Positions 7,404-16,563 of a stretch of DNA of 64,000 nt are shown in pieces. The first letter of the stretch is position 1, and each line of letters begins with the position of its first letter. The notes below the pieces were generated by a model. The model was not told the origin of the DNA and did not search any database. It saw only the letters and a list, made by a program, of their open reading frames with translations. The position numbers were made by a program, and so were the translations under genes. This DNA comes from Actinoplanes derwentensis (GTDB taxonomy: Bacteria > Actinomycetota > Actinomycetes > Mycobacteriales > Micromonosporaceae): the NCBI RefSeq assembly GCF_900104725.1, contig NZ_LT629758.1, positions 10,210,001 through 10,274,000 on the forward strand, written 5' to 3'.

Positions 7404-9177
7404 AACCCTAAGGCGTCGCAGAGAAACAAGCCGTAGCCTCCGGGATCGTTGCTCGTTGATCTGTTACGGCGGTGACGGATGAGACGCGGTCGATGTTGGC
7501 GGCGAAGTTCGAGGTGATCTTCCCGCATCTGGATGAGCGGCAGCGCCGGCTGTTGATGGCGGCCGAGGCCCGGACGCTCGGTCATGGCGGTATCCGGGCG
7601 GTTGCCCAGGCTGCAGGCGTTCGCGAGGCGACGGTATCGGCAGGCGTGGACGAACTCGACGCCGGTGCGCCGCCGCTGGGACGGGTCCGCCGGCCCGGCG
7701 GCGGCCGCAAACGAGCCGTCGATCTCGATCCGGGACTACGGCCTGCCCTACTGGCGATGGTCGAGCCGGACGAACGCAGCGATCCGATGTCGCCGCTGCG
7801 ATGGACTACGAAATCGACCCGGAACCTGGCCGCCGCGCTCACCCGGCAAGGCCACCGGGCCAGCGCGGACACCGTCGCCGACCTGTTGCGCGGCGAGGGC
7901 TTCAGCCTGCAGGCCAACGTCAAGGCCATCGAGGGCCGACAGCACCCGGACCGCGATGCGCAGTTCAGCTACATCAACGAGCAGGTCACCGCCCACCAGC
8001 ACACCGGCGACCCGGTGATCAGCGTCGACACCAAAAAGAAGGAACTGGTCGGCCAGTTCACCAACACCGGCCGGCAGTGGCGCCCACCGGCGAGCCGATT
8101 ACCACCCTGACCCACGACTTCCCCGGCGACAGCGACGGCAAAGCCATCCCTTACGGCGTCTACGACCTGGCCGCCAACACCGGCTGGGTCAACGTCGGCA
8201 CCGACCACGACACCGCCACGTTCGCCGTCGAATCCATCCGCCGCTGGTGGACCACCACCGGCCGCAACGACTACCCACAGGCCACCCGACTGCTGATCAC
8301 CGCGGATGCGGGTGGCTCCAACGGCTACCGCACCCGCGCCTGGAAAGCCGACCTCGCCGGCCTTGCCGCCGAGACCGGCGTGCAGATCACGGTGTGTCAC
8401 TTTCCGCCCGGCACATCGAAGTGGAACAAGATCGAGCACCGGCTGTTCTGCCACATCACCATGAACTGGCGCGGCCGGCCGCTGACCAGCCACGAAGTCA
8501 TCGTGCAGTCCATCGCCGCGACCACCACCCGCACCGGCCTGCGCGTTCACGCTCAACTCGACACCGGCAGCTACCCCACCGGCCGCACCGTCACCGACAC
8601 CGCCATGACCGCCCTGCCCCTGGCCCGGCACACCTTCCACGGCGACTGGAACTACACCCTGCACCCGGCAACGATCCCGGCCGCCCCAGCCGACCGGGAC
8701 CAGCAGCCCACCAGCCCGGAAACCGAGATCACCGCTCTGTCGGACCCGTTGCTGACCGGAATGAGCCCACACCAACTCGACGAACTGACCGATCACCTCG
8801 ACACGCTCCGCATCCAGAACGACCAGGCAAAACACCAACACCGCCGACAACAGGCACTCGCCGCGGGCAAGAAACCACACCTCCCGCGATCCGGACGCCC
8901 GCTTCAACTCGGCTTTCCCGATCGGGTCCTGGCTACCGTCCTGCATCGAAGACTGCAGCTACCTCATGACGTTCTGGCCGTGCTGTTCCACTCCCACCGC
9001 AGCACCATCCGCCGAGCCGTCACCGAAGTCCGGCAACTCCTGCACCAACACGGCACCACCATCACCCCGGCCGCGCTACCACCAGCCGCGACAGCACTCC
9101 TGCGCACCGCAACCAACCGGCACTATCCAGGCACGGAGATCAAAGCCGCGAGTTGAAAACCCGCACTGCCTTAGCGG
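7404..9177 (+). mobile_element. ISAzo13-family insertion sequence
   Basis: The transposase reading frame (7472-9156) defines the element. Candidate ends are CCTAAGGC near 7407-7414 and GCCTTAGCGG at 9168-9177, which are inverted with respect to each other but imperfect. No target duplication was found, so the boundaries are approximate. Confidence 0.6.
7472..9156 (+). pseudogene. ISAzo13-family transposase with a -1 frameshift
   Basis: Two overlapping frames together give one ISAzo13 transposase of about 560 residues. The first part, from GTG 7472, runs from AAKFEVIFPHLDERQRRLLM to VISVDTKKKELVGQFTNTGR. The second continues with TGEPITTLTHDFPGDSDGKA, ITADAGGSNGYRTRAWKADL, and PPGTSKWNKIEHRLFCHITM. 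The frame changes at 8082-8085, where CGCCCACC would need one more C to read RQWRPTGEP. It is therefore a one-base loss in a C run: a real inactivating mutation, a programmed slip, or a sequencing error. Catalytic Asp and Glu residues are otherwise kept. Confidence 0.85.
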
Positions 9178-9195
9178 TCCGAGCCGTAAATCCTT

Positions 9196-10601
9196 GGGCG
9201 TGTACCACGAGCGGTGTTTTTGGCGTTCTCGTTAGTAGGTCTCGGCTCCTGGCCATCGGTCACTGAAGGTGATGGCGAAGGCATCGATGGCAGGTTTCCA
9301 CCGCATCGTCCATCGTGTACGGCCGGCTCCGGTCGGGTCCAGGCTGCGTGTGACCAGGTACAAACACTTCAACGCAGCCTGCTCGGTCGGGAAATGCCCG
9401 CGGGCGCGGACCGCCCGCCGATATCGGGCGTTCAACGACTCGATGGCATTCGTCGAACAGATCACTTTCCTGATCTCGACATCGTAATCCAGGAACGGGA
9501 TAAACTCGTTCCAGGCGTTGCGCCACAGCCGGATCATGGCCCGATATTTCTTCCCCCATTTCTCGTCGAGATCGTCCAGTGCCGCGAGTGCGGCTTCGGC
9601 GTTCGGGGCGGTGCAAATCGGCTTGATGTCACGTTTTATCGTGTCGGCGTCGGCGCGGGACGTCAGCCGGAAGGTATTACGGATCAGGTGAATGATGCAG
9701 GTCTGGACCACGGCCAGGGGCCACACGTTCGTCACGACTTCGGGTAGGCCTTTCAACCCGTCACAGACCACAAAGAACGCGTCCCGCACGCCACGGTTCT
9801 TCAGATCGACCAACACGCTCATCCAGAACTTCGCCCCCTCTCCGCCGACGCCGGCCCACAGGCCCAGTACGTCCTTGCAGCCGTCCAGGGTGACGCCGAT
9901 GGCCGCGTAGATCGGCCGGTTCGCGACCTGGCCATCCCGAACCTTGACCACGACGGCGTCGATGAAAACGGCGGCGTAGACCGCGTCCAACGGCCGGGCC
10001 GACCACTGCGCCTGCTCATCGAGGACCTTGTCGGTGATACGCGATACCGTCTCCTTGGAAACGGATGCACCATAGATCTCCGCGAAATGCGCCGAGATCT
10101 CGCCAGTAGTCAAACCCTTCGCATAAAGCGACAATATCACCTGGTCCACTTCAGAAAGACGACGTTGGCGCTTTTGGACGATCTTCGGTTCGAATGTCCC
10201 CTCCCGATCCCGGGGAACATCAATGACTACTTCACCGACGGCATCAGAGACGACAACCTTCGAGCGACTGCCGTTCCGCACGTTCACCGACGGCCGGCCC
10301 ACCTCGGCACGATTCTTCTCGTGACCGAGATGTTCGGTCATCTCCTCATTCAATGCCGTCTCCAAGACATTCTTGGTGAACAGCTTCAATAACCCGTTCG
10401 GGCCGGTCAGCTCCAGCCCGCGAGCCTTCGCGTCAGCCATCATCGCCGCGACGGCGACCTGCTCCGGAGACAGCGTCCGGTCCGTTCCGGTGACCTTCTT
10501 CGGCGCGCTCGTGATCCCTGATGCCATTACTCACAGTGCCCATCCCGCCGACCCTCAAGTCCGGCGAATCAGGCCAAAAACACCTTTTGGGTTACAGTCC
10601 C
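9196..10601 (-). mobile_element. IS256-family insertion sequence
   Basis: A 1406-bp element with imperfect 29-bp inverted ends sharing GGTGTTTTTGGC (9213-9224 and complement at 10573-10584) and beginning GGGCGTGTA / GGGACTGTA. The 8-bp flanks differ (AAATCCTT and GATAATGC), so there is no target duplication. The right end abuts the truncated terminus of the IS3-type element at 10602. Confidence 0.8.
9232..10527 (-). CDS. IS256-family transposase
   Basis: A complete 431-residue mutator-type DDE transposase. Seen: the N-terminal NVLETALNEEMTEHLGHEK, VVIDVPRDREGTFEP, the first catalytic Asp in AVFIDAVVVKVRDGQVANRP, VCDGLKGLPEV with the second Asp, the VVQTCIIHLIRNTFR signature, and ICSTNAIESLNARYRRAVR with the catalytic Glu. 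Full length and no stops suggest an active enzyme. The ATG at 10527 is the family-like start. Confidence 0.95.
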   Translation of the reverse strand: MASGITSAPKKVTGTDRTLSPEQVAVAAMMADAKARGLELTGPNGLLKLFTKNVLETALNEEMTEHLGHEKNRAEVGRPSVNVRNGSRSKVVVSDAVGEVVIDVPRDREGTFEPKIVQKRQRRLSEVDQVILSLYAKGLTTGEISAHFAEIYGASVSKETVSRITDKVLDEQAQWSARPLDAVYAAVFIDAVVVKVRDGQVANRPIYAAIGVTLDGCKDVLGLWAGVGGEGAKFWMSVLVDLKNRGVRDAFFVVCDGLKGLPEVVTNVWPLAVVQTCIIHLIRNTFRLTSRADADTIKRDIKPICTAPNAEAALAALDDLDEKWGKKYRAMIRLWRNAWNEFIPFLDYDVEIRKVICSTNAIESLNARYRRAVRARGHFPTEQAALKCLYLVTRSLDPTGAGRTRWTMRWKPAIDAFAITFSDRWPGAETY

Positions 10602-11856
10602 GATAATGCCATCCGCGCTGTTCAAGCGGCATGTTCGTATTCGTGGATGAGTCCACCGAGTCGGTCGTGTCGATGGATACGGAGCAGTGCGAGGGCCTCC
10701 GGGTCGGTGGTCGGTTCGGGCAGCGGTGCGCGTGGTCGTGCGTTCGCGATGCCTCGGTGGGGGCGGTGCTCGTTGTGGTGGCGTTCGTACTCGCGCAGGG
10801 CGTACAGCAGATGTGCCTGGTTGAAGATCAGGGTCCGGTCGAGTAGTTCATGGCGGCAGGACTGGATCCACCGCTCCATGATCGATTTCATCCGCGGCAT
10901 CCGGACGCCGCTGAGCACCTCTCCGATGCCGGCATCGGAGAGGATCGTGTCGAACAGGGCCGGGTATTTGCCGTCTCGATCGCGGATCAGGTACTTCACC
11001 TGGTAGCCGGTGTCCTCGAGGTCCATGACCAGGTTCCGGGCGGCCTGCGCGACCCAGGCGGCGGTCGGATGGGGCGTGATACCGAGAACCCGGACCCGGC
11101 GGTTGGCGTGCTCGATCACGGCCAGCACATACAGACGGGCGCCGGTCAGCGTCATGGTCTCGAAGAAGTCTGCGGCGATGAGCGCTTGAGCTTGGGAGCG
11201 CAGGAACGTCGCCCCCGTACTGCTCGTACGATCCGGTGCCGGGTCGACGCCAGCGTCTTTGAGTATCTCCCAGACGGTGGACGCGGCGACCTTCAGGCCC
11301 AGGGTGAGTAGTTCGCCGTGGATACGACGGTAGCCCCAGCCGGTGTTCTCCGACGCCAGGCGCAGTACGAGGGTGCGGATCGATCGGAGGGTTCGTGGCC
11401 GTCCGGTCCGGCGGGGCCGGGAACTCACGGCGTGTCGGCGGGCGATCAGATCACGGTGCCAGCGCAGCACGGTGTCCGGGCACACCAGCAGCCGCAGCTG
11501 GTTCAGCACGGTTCGCGGTAGCGGGTGCAGCAGAGCGGCTAGCCACGCCCGGTCGGCTGGGTTGAACCGGACCCGGTCGCCACCGAGTTGCCGTTCGAGC
11601 ACCATGATCTGGTGACGCAACACCAGGATTTCGGCGTCCTTGTCGCGGTCACTCATCGGCAACAGCCGCAGCAGGGCCAGAGCGTTGGTCACACCGAGGT
11701 ACGCCAGTCGCAGCAGCACAACCGATCATTCTTGCCGAGCACTCTGCAGAGAACGTCGCCGAGGTCCGCTCGCTGAAACCAGCCCGGGGTCCCGTTGGGG
11801 AGCATCGGCGATCAGAATGGCTGTGACCAGGACGGATGAGATTTTCGGCACCCGCA
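10602..11856 (-). mobile_element. IS3-type (integrase-core) element, copy A
   Basis: This is one of three related copies in the window (others 33661-34931 and 53480-56150). The right end reads TCGGCACCCGCA (11845-11856), as in the other copies. The left end starts at GATAATGCCATCC and has lost the outer TGCGGGTGCC, apparently when the adjacent IS256 element arrived. Confidence 0.75.
10622..11719 (-). CDS. Integrase-core (rve) transposase, copy A
   Basis: A 365-residue single-frame transposase. An N-terminal helical region (LPMSDRDKDAEILVLRHQIM) is followed by an HTH_21-type segment (WGYRRIHGELLTLGLKVA) and the rve core with Asp in LIAADFFETMTLTG, Asp in VKYLIRDRDGKYPALFD and the C-terminal NEHRPHRGIANARP. 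It is intact. It is about 80 percent like copy B by eye. Confidence 0.9.
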   Translation of the reverse strand: MLLRLAYLGVTNALALLRLLPMSDRDKDAEILVLRHQIMVLERQLGGDRVRFNPADRAWLAALLHPLPRTVLNQLRLLVCPDTVLRWHRDLIARRHAVSSRPRRTGRPRTLRSIRTLVLRLASENTGWGYRRIHGELLTLGLKVAASTVWEILKDAGVDPAPDRTSSTGATFLRSQAQALIAADFFETMTLTGARLYVLAVIEHANRRVRVLGITPHPTAAWVAQAARNLVMDLEDTGYQVKYLIRDRDGKYPALFDTILSDAGIGEVLSGVRMPRMKSIMERWIQSCRHELLDRTLIFNQAHLLYALREYERHHNEHRPHRGIANARPRAPLPEPTTDPEALALLRIHRHDRLGGLIHEYEHAA

Positions 11857-12061
11857 GGACCCTGTTGCCTAATTCGTTGCCTGCTCAGGGACACTTTGAG
11901 GTGGTAGGGCTACGGCGACGGCTGGTGGTCCTGGGGTCAGGGCCCGCGGCGCGCGTCACGCGGCTGACCAGACGGAGCGTTCAGCCGTGACGCCGCGCTT
12001 CGTGATCATGGCCGTGGCCAGGCTCGACACCACTGAACTGAATTAGGCAACAAGGTCCCGC
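11850..12061. repeat. Short inverted-repeat (MITE-like) element
   Basis: About 200 bp framed by imperfect 26-bp inverted repeats with a perfect core, TGTTGCCTAATTC near 11866-11878 and GAATTAGGCAACA near 12041-12053. There is no gene inside. It lies exactly between the end of IS copy A and the broken end of the IS6 gene, whose reading frame stops in its terminus. Probably a small non-autonomous element or the joined ends of a lost IS. Confidence 0.45.
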
Positions 12062-12366
12062 AGGGTGAACCGGGCCGCATCGGCCAACAGCGGTGTGAAC
12101 CGCTGCACCCACCGGTACACGGTGACGTGATCCACCTCGATACCGCGCTCGGCGAGTAGCTCCTCGACGTCGCGGTAGGACAGGTTGAAGCGCAGGTACC
12201 AGCGCACCGCCACCACGATCACCTCCGGCGGAAACCGGAACCCCGCAAACGCCGACGGCCGAGAAGACCACGAACGCGACCGAGTTGAAGACCTCACCGA
12301 TCAACGGTGCCCGACCACCCAGCCGAGCCGGTACAGCAGCGCCCGATCCCTCAACGCAACGGCTCC
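12043..12366 (-). pseudogene. IS6-family transposase, N-terminal fragment
   Basis: The first about 80 residues of an IS6 transposase, frame 12043-12297: FAGFRFPPEVIVVAVRWYLR, FNLSYRDVEELLAERGIEVD, HVTVYRWVQRFTPLLADAA. These match the complete copy at 47782-48501. The frame then runs into foreign sequence (TLRDLVA and stop), so the DDE core is missing. The element's right inverted end survives at 12340-12366 (GGAGCCGTTGCG read on the - strand). Confidence 0.9.
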
Positions 12367-12395
12367 GCTACGGACGGCAGGGACCCCTTTCGCCG

Positions 12396-14498
12396 TCACC
12401 GTGCCACCCAGCCTGGCGCCCCCCACAGCGGTGCGGGAAGCGGCTCAGCGTGGACGATGTGCAGACTGGTGACGGCGCGGGTGAGAGCGACGTACAGGCG
12501 TTGCAGGCCGCGCGGCCCGGCATCGACGATGCGGGCCGGTTCGATGACCACGATGGCGTCGAACTCCAGGCCCTTGGCGAGGCTGGCCGGGACGCACACC
12601 AGTCGGGAGGTCTCCAACGCGTCGGCGGTGGTGCCGAGCAGCGCGGCCTCGAGTCCTTCGGCCAGTAGCCGCTGGTAGATGCCGCCGATGTCGGAGTCGG
12701 CGGCGATCAGGCCGAGCGACCCGTCGCCTTTGAGCTTCTTCCGGACGGTCAGGACGAGGGATTCCGGCAGGTGTTCGTGGCTGATTTCAGCGATGGTCAG
12801 GGCTCCGGGGTTGCTGCGTATCGAGGTGGGGTTGTCAAGGCCGGGTGCGATGTACGGCAGCAGGCGGGCCGCGTAGTCGAGGATCTGGGCGGGCACCCGG
12901 AAACCGCGATCGAGTACGACGATGTGAGCGTCGGGTTGGTCCAGGTGTTCCAGCAGCGTGCGCCAGTCGTCGACAGCCCAGGGGCTGGTGCCCTGAGCGA
13001 GGTCACCGAGGACGGTGAACGAGCCGTTGGTGCAGCGGCGGGCGAGAGCGCGGCACTGCATGGGGCTGATGTCCTGGGCCTCGTCGACGACGATGTGGTT
13101 GATGGACGGGGTTCGTTCGATCAGGTCGGCGAGTTCGTCGAGCAGGGCGGCGTCGGCGGTGGTCCATTTCGCCGACTTCGGCGAGCGGTACGGCTTGGAC
13201 CACAGCACCAGGGCCTGCTCGTCGGAGGTTAGTAGCCCGTCAGCGGCCTGGGCGAGGAATGCGGCGTCCGACAGCAGCCGGTGCAGGACCCGCTCGGGGG
13301 TCAGCCTCGGCCAGGCCCGGTCGACGATCTGTTTGACGGGTTTGGAGCGCGCGACGGCGTTCTGATCGCGGTCGTCGGGTGTAGCTCCGCGCCGTTCCAT
13401 CTGGACGAGGACGAGGTGGGCCAGGCGCTGGGCGAGTGCGGTGCGGCCGACATGGTAGCGGGTGGCGCCGCGCAGCGTCTGGATGGTTTCGCTGACGCGG
13501 GAGGTGGTCACGCGGTACCGGTAGGAGCCTTCGGCGTAGACGAGTTCGTTGTCATCGCCGGTGGTGACGTGCGCCCACAGCGCCCGGTGTAGGACGGCGG
13601 CCATCCGGGCGCTCCCTTTGACGCGCTGGACCTCCGGAGCCTCGGCCTGGCCGGAGTCGGCACGGCCGATGAGGTCCTCGACGGTGGTCTGTGCGACGTC
13701 GACCTCGCCGAGAGCGGGTAGTACGTGCCGGATGTAGGTGAGGAAGGAGCGGTTGGGGCCGATGACGGCGACGCCGCCGGCGAGCCGGTCGGGTGAGGTG
13801 TAGAGCAGGTAGGCGAGACGGTGCAGGCCGACGGCGGTCTTTCCGGTTCCGGGAGCGCCCTGGATGCAGACGGTGGGGTGCAGCGGGGCACGGACGAGGT
13901 GGTCCTGCTCGGGTTGGATGGTGGCGACGATGTCGCGCATCGGCCCGACGCGGGGGCGCTCGATCTCCGCCACGAGCAGGGCGCTGGCCGAGTCGGCGCC
14001 GGTGGCGGCGCCGGTCAGCGGCTCGTCTTCATAGGCGGTCAGTTCCGCCGTGTCGGAGAATCCGTAGCGGCGGCGCAGTCGCACGCCCTGCGGGTCGTCG
14101 CGGGTCGCCCGGTAGAACGGGGCGGAGACGGCCGCTCGCCAGTCGATGACCATCGGCCGGCTGTCGGCGTCACGCACGTGGCGTCGTCCGATGTAGACGC
14201 GATCCGCGTCGGTGGGCGGGACGCCGGCGTCCCGCTCGTACACCGTCCCACTCCGGTAGTCGAGGCGGCCGAAGAACAGCGGGACGTCGGGAAGGTCGAC
14301 GAGCGCCTCGGCGCGGCGCTCGCGCGCCAGCCGGTAGACCGTGTTCTGCCAGATCTCGTCAGAGTCCTCCGAGGAGATCTGCGGGGTCTCGGTTTCGACC
14401 ACGCTCCGATGCATGCGTCGCAGGGCGGCACGGGCCGCGGACAGGAACGCACGCTCCGAGTCGATGTCGTCCTCGGCTGGGCGAGTGGCGGCGTCGGA
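12396..14498 (-). CDS. HelD/HelR-type RNA polymerase-recycling ATPase
   Basis: A 700-residue UvrD/Rep-like superfamily 1 protein without a UvrD 2B-type domain. The N-terminal coiled-coil region (ERAFLSAARAALRRMHRSVV), the FFGRLDYRSGTVYERDAG segment, YIGRRHV.....PMVIDWRA, the Walker A GAPGTGKTAVGLHRLAY (about residue 215), the Walker B HIVVDEAQDISPMQ and QGTSPWAVDDW are those of actinobacterial HelD/HelR. HelR removes stalled or drug-bound RNA polymerase from DNA and protects against rifamycin in Streptomyces. ATG 14498 (MSDAATRPAEDD) is preferred to ATG 14552. I see no rifamycin-associated palindrome upstream. Its place beside a pseudouridimycin-like cluster suggests self-resistance (inference). 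It could also be the ordinary genomic HelD. Confidence 0.85.
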   Translation of the reverse strand, partial: SDAATRPAEDDIDSERAFLSAARAALRRMHRSVVETETPQISSEDSDEIWQNTVYRLARERRAEALVDLPDVPLFFGRLDYRSGTVYERDAGVPPTDADRVYIGRRHVRDADSRPMVIDWRAAVSAPFYRATRDDPQGVRLRRRYGFSDTAELTAYEDEPLTGAATGADSASALLVAEIERPRVGPMRDIVATIQPEQDHLVRAPLHPTVCIQGAPGTGKTAVGLHRLAYLLYTSPDRLAGGVAVIGPNRSFLTYIRHVLPALGEVDVAQTTVEDLIGRADSGQAEAPEVQRVKGSARMAAVLHRALWAHVTTGDDNELVYAEGSYRYRVTTSRVSETIQTLRGATRYHVGRTALAQRLAHLVLVQMERRGATPDDRDQNAVARSKPVKQIVDRAWPRLTPERVLHRLLSDAAFLAQAADGLLTSDEQALVLWSKPYRSPKSAKWTTADAALLDELADLIERTPSINHIVVDEAQDISPMQCRALARRCTNGSFTVLGDLAQGTSPWAVDDWRTLLEHLDQPDAHIVVLDRGFRVPAQILDYAARLLPYIAPGLDNPTSIRSNPGALTIAEISHEHLPESLVLTVRKKLKGDGSLGLIAADSDIGGIYQRLLAEGLEAALLGTTADALETSRLVCVPASLAKGLEFDAIVVIEPARIVDAGPRGLQRLYVALTRAVTSLHIVHAEPLPAPLWGAPGWVAR

Positions 14499-15144
14499 CA
14501 TGGTGATGGTCAGCCTCGACTTTCTCCGGATAACACGGCAAGCGGCAAGCAAGGATCACAAGCTGCGGCAGCGAGCCGGCGCCCACGATCGTCGGTTGTC
14601 CGGGGGCGAGCTGCGTCGCCAGACTGCCGAAGCCGCTGCGCGGTCACGAAAGGATGATGGGGCCGGCGCTGATTTGCGGCCAGTGTACGCATCGCCGTCG
14701 ACGGCGATTGTCGGTCTCTTTGGTTCTCCATAATCGTATCCGGCGTCCGTGGCGAAGAATGCGCCGACGCGTCAGCCATGGTCAGGGCACTGCTGCGCAG
14801 CCTTCCTTTTTGGAAGGCTTTTCCGGGTGGCCATCCCGGGTAACCATGTTCCGAACAATGTCGCCGCATTCCCGGCCCGCCCTGCGCGCCATTCGACGGC
14901 GTTCAGGATGCCCGCACCGCGACGAACGCCTCGCCGTCATCGGCATCGCCGGACCGCGCTACAAGCCCCTGAGCAGCACAAATTCGGCCGTCTATCGGCG
15001 CGCCGCACTTTCGTGGACCGATCGACGTTTTCGCTGGTCAAGCGCGCCTATGTGCCGAGGCCATAGCGCAACCGCATATAGTTTCAGCAGGCCAGCGTGG
15101 GTGTACGGCGCCCTTTCGCCGTTCGGTGACGGCGGGTAACCAGG
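14499..15144. other. Non-coding region between HelR and the exporter operon
   Basis: About 640 bp without a convincing gene; the overlapping ORFs have no start signal and a shadow-like composition. It holds the HelR promoter, a strong hairpin at 14799-14819 and, at its right end, the promoter of the exporter operon. Confidence 0.55.
14799..14825 (+). terminator. Hairpin followed by T-rich tract
   Basis: AGCCTTCC (14799-14806) pairs with GGAAGGCT (14812-14819) around TTTTT and is followed by TTTCC, an intrinsic-terminator shape on the + strand. There is no + strand gene upstream, so it may insulate the exporter operon from readthrough or act in the leader of the HelR message. Confidence 0.4.
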
Positions 15145-15173
15145 TTGACCACGAGACGGGCTGGCATTACAGT
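15145..15173 (+). promoter_or_regulatory. Sigma70-type promoter of the exporter/NRPS operon
   Basis: TTGACC (15145-15150), a 17-bp spacer and TACAGT (15168-15173) form a good primary-sigma promoter. Transcription would start near 15180. Confidence 0.6.
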
Positions 15174-15188
15174 AAGCTGCGGCTAGAG

Positions 15189-15200
15189 ATCAACGTTGAT
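15189..15200. promoter_or_regulatory. Perfect 12-bp palindrome, candidate operator
   Basis: ATCAACGTTGAT is a perfect palindrome 16 bp after the -10 box, so a bound repressor would overlap the transcription start. This is a common place for TetR- or MarR-type control of exporter genes. No regulator gene is in the window. Confidence 0.45.
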
Positions 15201-15246
15201 TGATGGCGCTGTGATTGTTTCCGGGGATATCGCTGCGGGTGGACCT

Positions 15247-16515
15247 GTGACGGGGGATTTGTTGCAAGAGGAAGTGTCACAGACGAAGGATCGTCCCGGT
15301 CTCTCCGTTGCGAAGCGCAACATATTTCTCCTCTCCGTCGTCATCGATTCCCTCGGCAGTGGCATGTGGATGCCTTTCGCCATCATCTTTTTCACGCGTT
15401 CCCAGGGAATGGATCTCGGTGACACCGGCCTTGCGATGACCATCGGGGCGTTCGTCGGCCTCATGGCCGGCTTCGCCTCCGGGCATGTCGCCGACAGGTA
15501 CGGCGCCGGTCTCGTCGCCATCTCCAGCCACGTCGTCCGTGTGCTCGCCTTCGCGGCATATCCGTTCGTCGAGTCACCCTGGCAGATCACGGTGGTCGTG
15601 GCCGTCACCGCGTGCGGCGAGCGCATGTTGTGGACGGCCAACACCCCGATGATCTCCAGCATCTTCCGGGGCCGCAACGTCGACAACATCCTCGGATTCG
15701 CCGGCGTCCTCGGCATCATGGGCCTCGGCGTCGGCGCCGGCATCGCCGGTCTCCTCGCCGACTCCGTGAGCGGTCTGCGCCTCATCGCCTGGCTCAACTC
15801 CGCGTCGTTCGCCATAACCGGCGTGCTGCTCGTCATCGCCCTCGGCAGTCGCCTGCTGGATCGGCCCGCCGTGGCGAGCACGATCGACGGTCTCACCAGC
15901 GTGGGCTCGGTCTGGCGGAACCGGCCCTATCTCCAGCTCTGCCTGATCCAGATCCTCTTCGTCCTGGCGGCGTCGTCGTACGTCATGATCCTGCCGCTGG
16001 TGATCATCGATGTGCTTCATGGGCCGGCCTGGTTGCCCGCGGCCTCGATCGTGATCGGCAACGTGGCGATCGCCGTGGCTCAGCGGCCGGTGCTGAAGGT
16101 GTCGCGACGACTGCCACGCTCGCGGATGCTGTTCGTCTCCGTCGGGCTCTACGCGGTCTCGCTCCTGCTCCTGGTGCCTGGTGACCTCTTCGGCGCGATC
16201 CTGATCGTGCCGGTCGTCGCTCTGGTGGTCGTCATCGGCGGCGTCGCTGAGGCGACGGCGACCCCGCTGATGTTGTCGGCTGCCAACGAGGCCGCTCCGG
16301 AGGGGCAGAAGGGCAGGTACAGCGCCGTGTTCCAGACGGCCTGGGGCGTGGCGGAGGTGGCCGGCCCGCTGGTCTACACCACCCTCCTGGCGGTGGGGAA
16401 TGCCGTGCTGTGGCTGTCCGTCACGGCTGCCGTGCTTCTCGTCGCACCGATGTTGCTGCGCGTTCGGCCGATGCTTCCTCCGAAGGTGCTGCTGGAGGCA
16501 CCTACGGCTAGCTGA
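15247..16515 (+). CDS. MFS exporter
   Basis: A 422-residue major facilitator with about 12 membrane segments. The first is FLLSVVIDSLGSGMWMPFAI, followed by the loop 2-3 signature GHVADRYGAGLV; the second half begins near YLQLCLIQILFVLAASSYVM. Drug-exporter-like MFS proteins in clusters usually export the product and can give self-resistance; pseudouridimycin clusters also carry one. The start is unsettled: GTG 15247 has GGTGGA just upstream, while TTG 15196 lies inside the palindrome. It is the first gene of the + strand operon, with the condensation gene 48 nt downstream. Confidence 0.85.
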   Translation: MTGDLLQEEVSQTKDRPGLSVAKRNIFLLSVVIDSLGSGMWMPFAIIFFTRSQGMDLGDTGLAMTIGAFVGLMAGFASGHVADRYGAGLVAISSHVVRVLAFAAYPFVESPWQITVVVAVTACGERMLWTANTPMISSIFRGRNVDNILGFAGVLGIMGLGVGAGIAGLLADSVSGLRLIAWLNSASFAITGVLLVIALGSRLLDRPAVASTIDGLTSVGSVWRNRPYLQLCLIQILFVLAASSYVMILPLVIIDVLHGPAWLPAASIVIGNVAIAVAQRPVLKVSRRLPRSRMLFVSVGLYAVSLLLLVPGDLFGAILIVPVVALVVVIGGVAEATATPLMLSAANEAAPEGQKGRYSAVFQTAWGVAEVAGPLVYTTLLAVGNAVLWLSVTAAVLLVAPMLLRVRPMLPPKVLLEAPTAS

Positions 16516-16563
16516 GTGTGACCTGTCAGCGTCGACGTCGCTGGAGTACGAGAGGGGCAAGGC

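Noticed and set aside
14499..14830. Rifamycin-associated element upstream of the HelR-like gene
   Set aside because: I looked for the long palindrome of the GGGGCTT type and found none; the AAGCGGCAAGC near 14530 is not a match.
14654..15139. 161-codon + strand frame upstream of the exporter
   Set aside because: Arg- and Ser-rich, no start signal, and it covers the promoter; no family resemblance.
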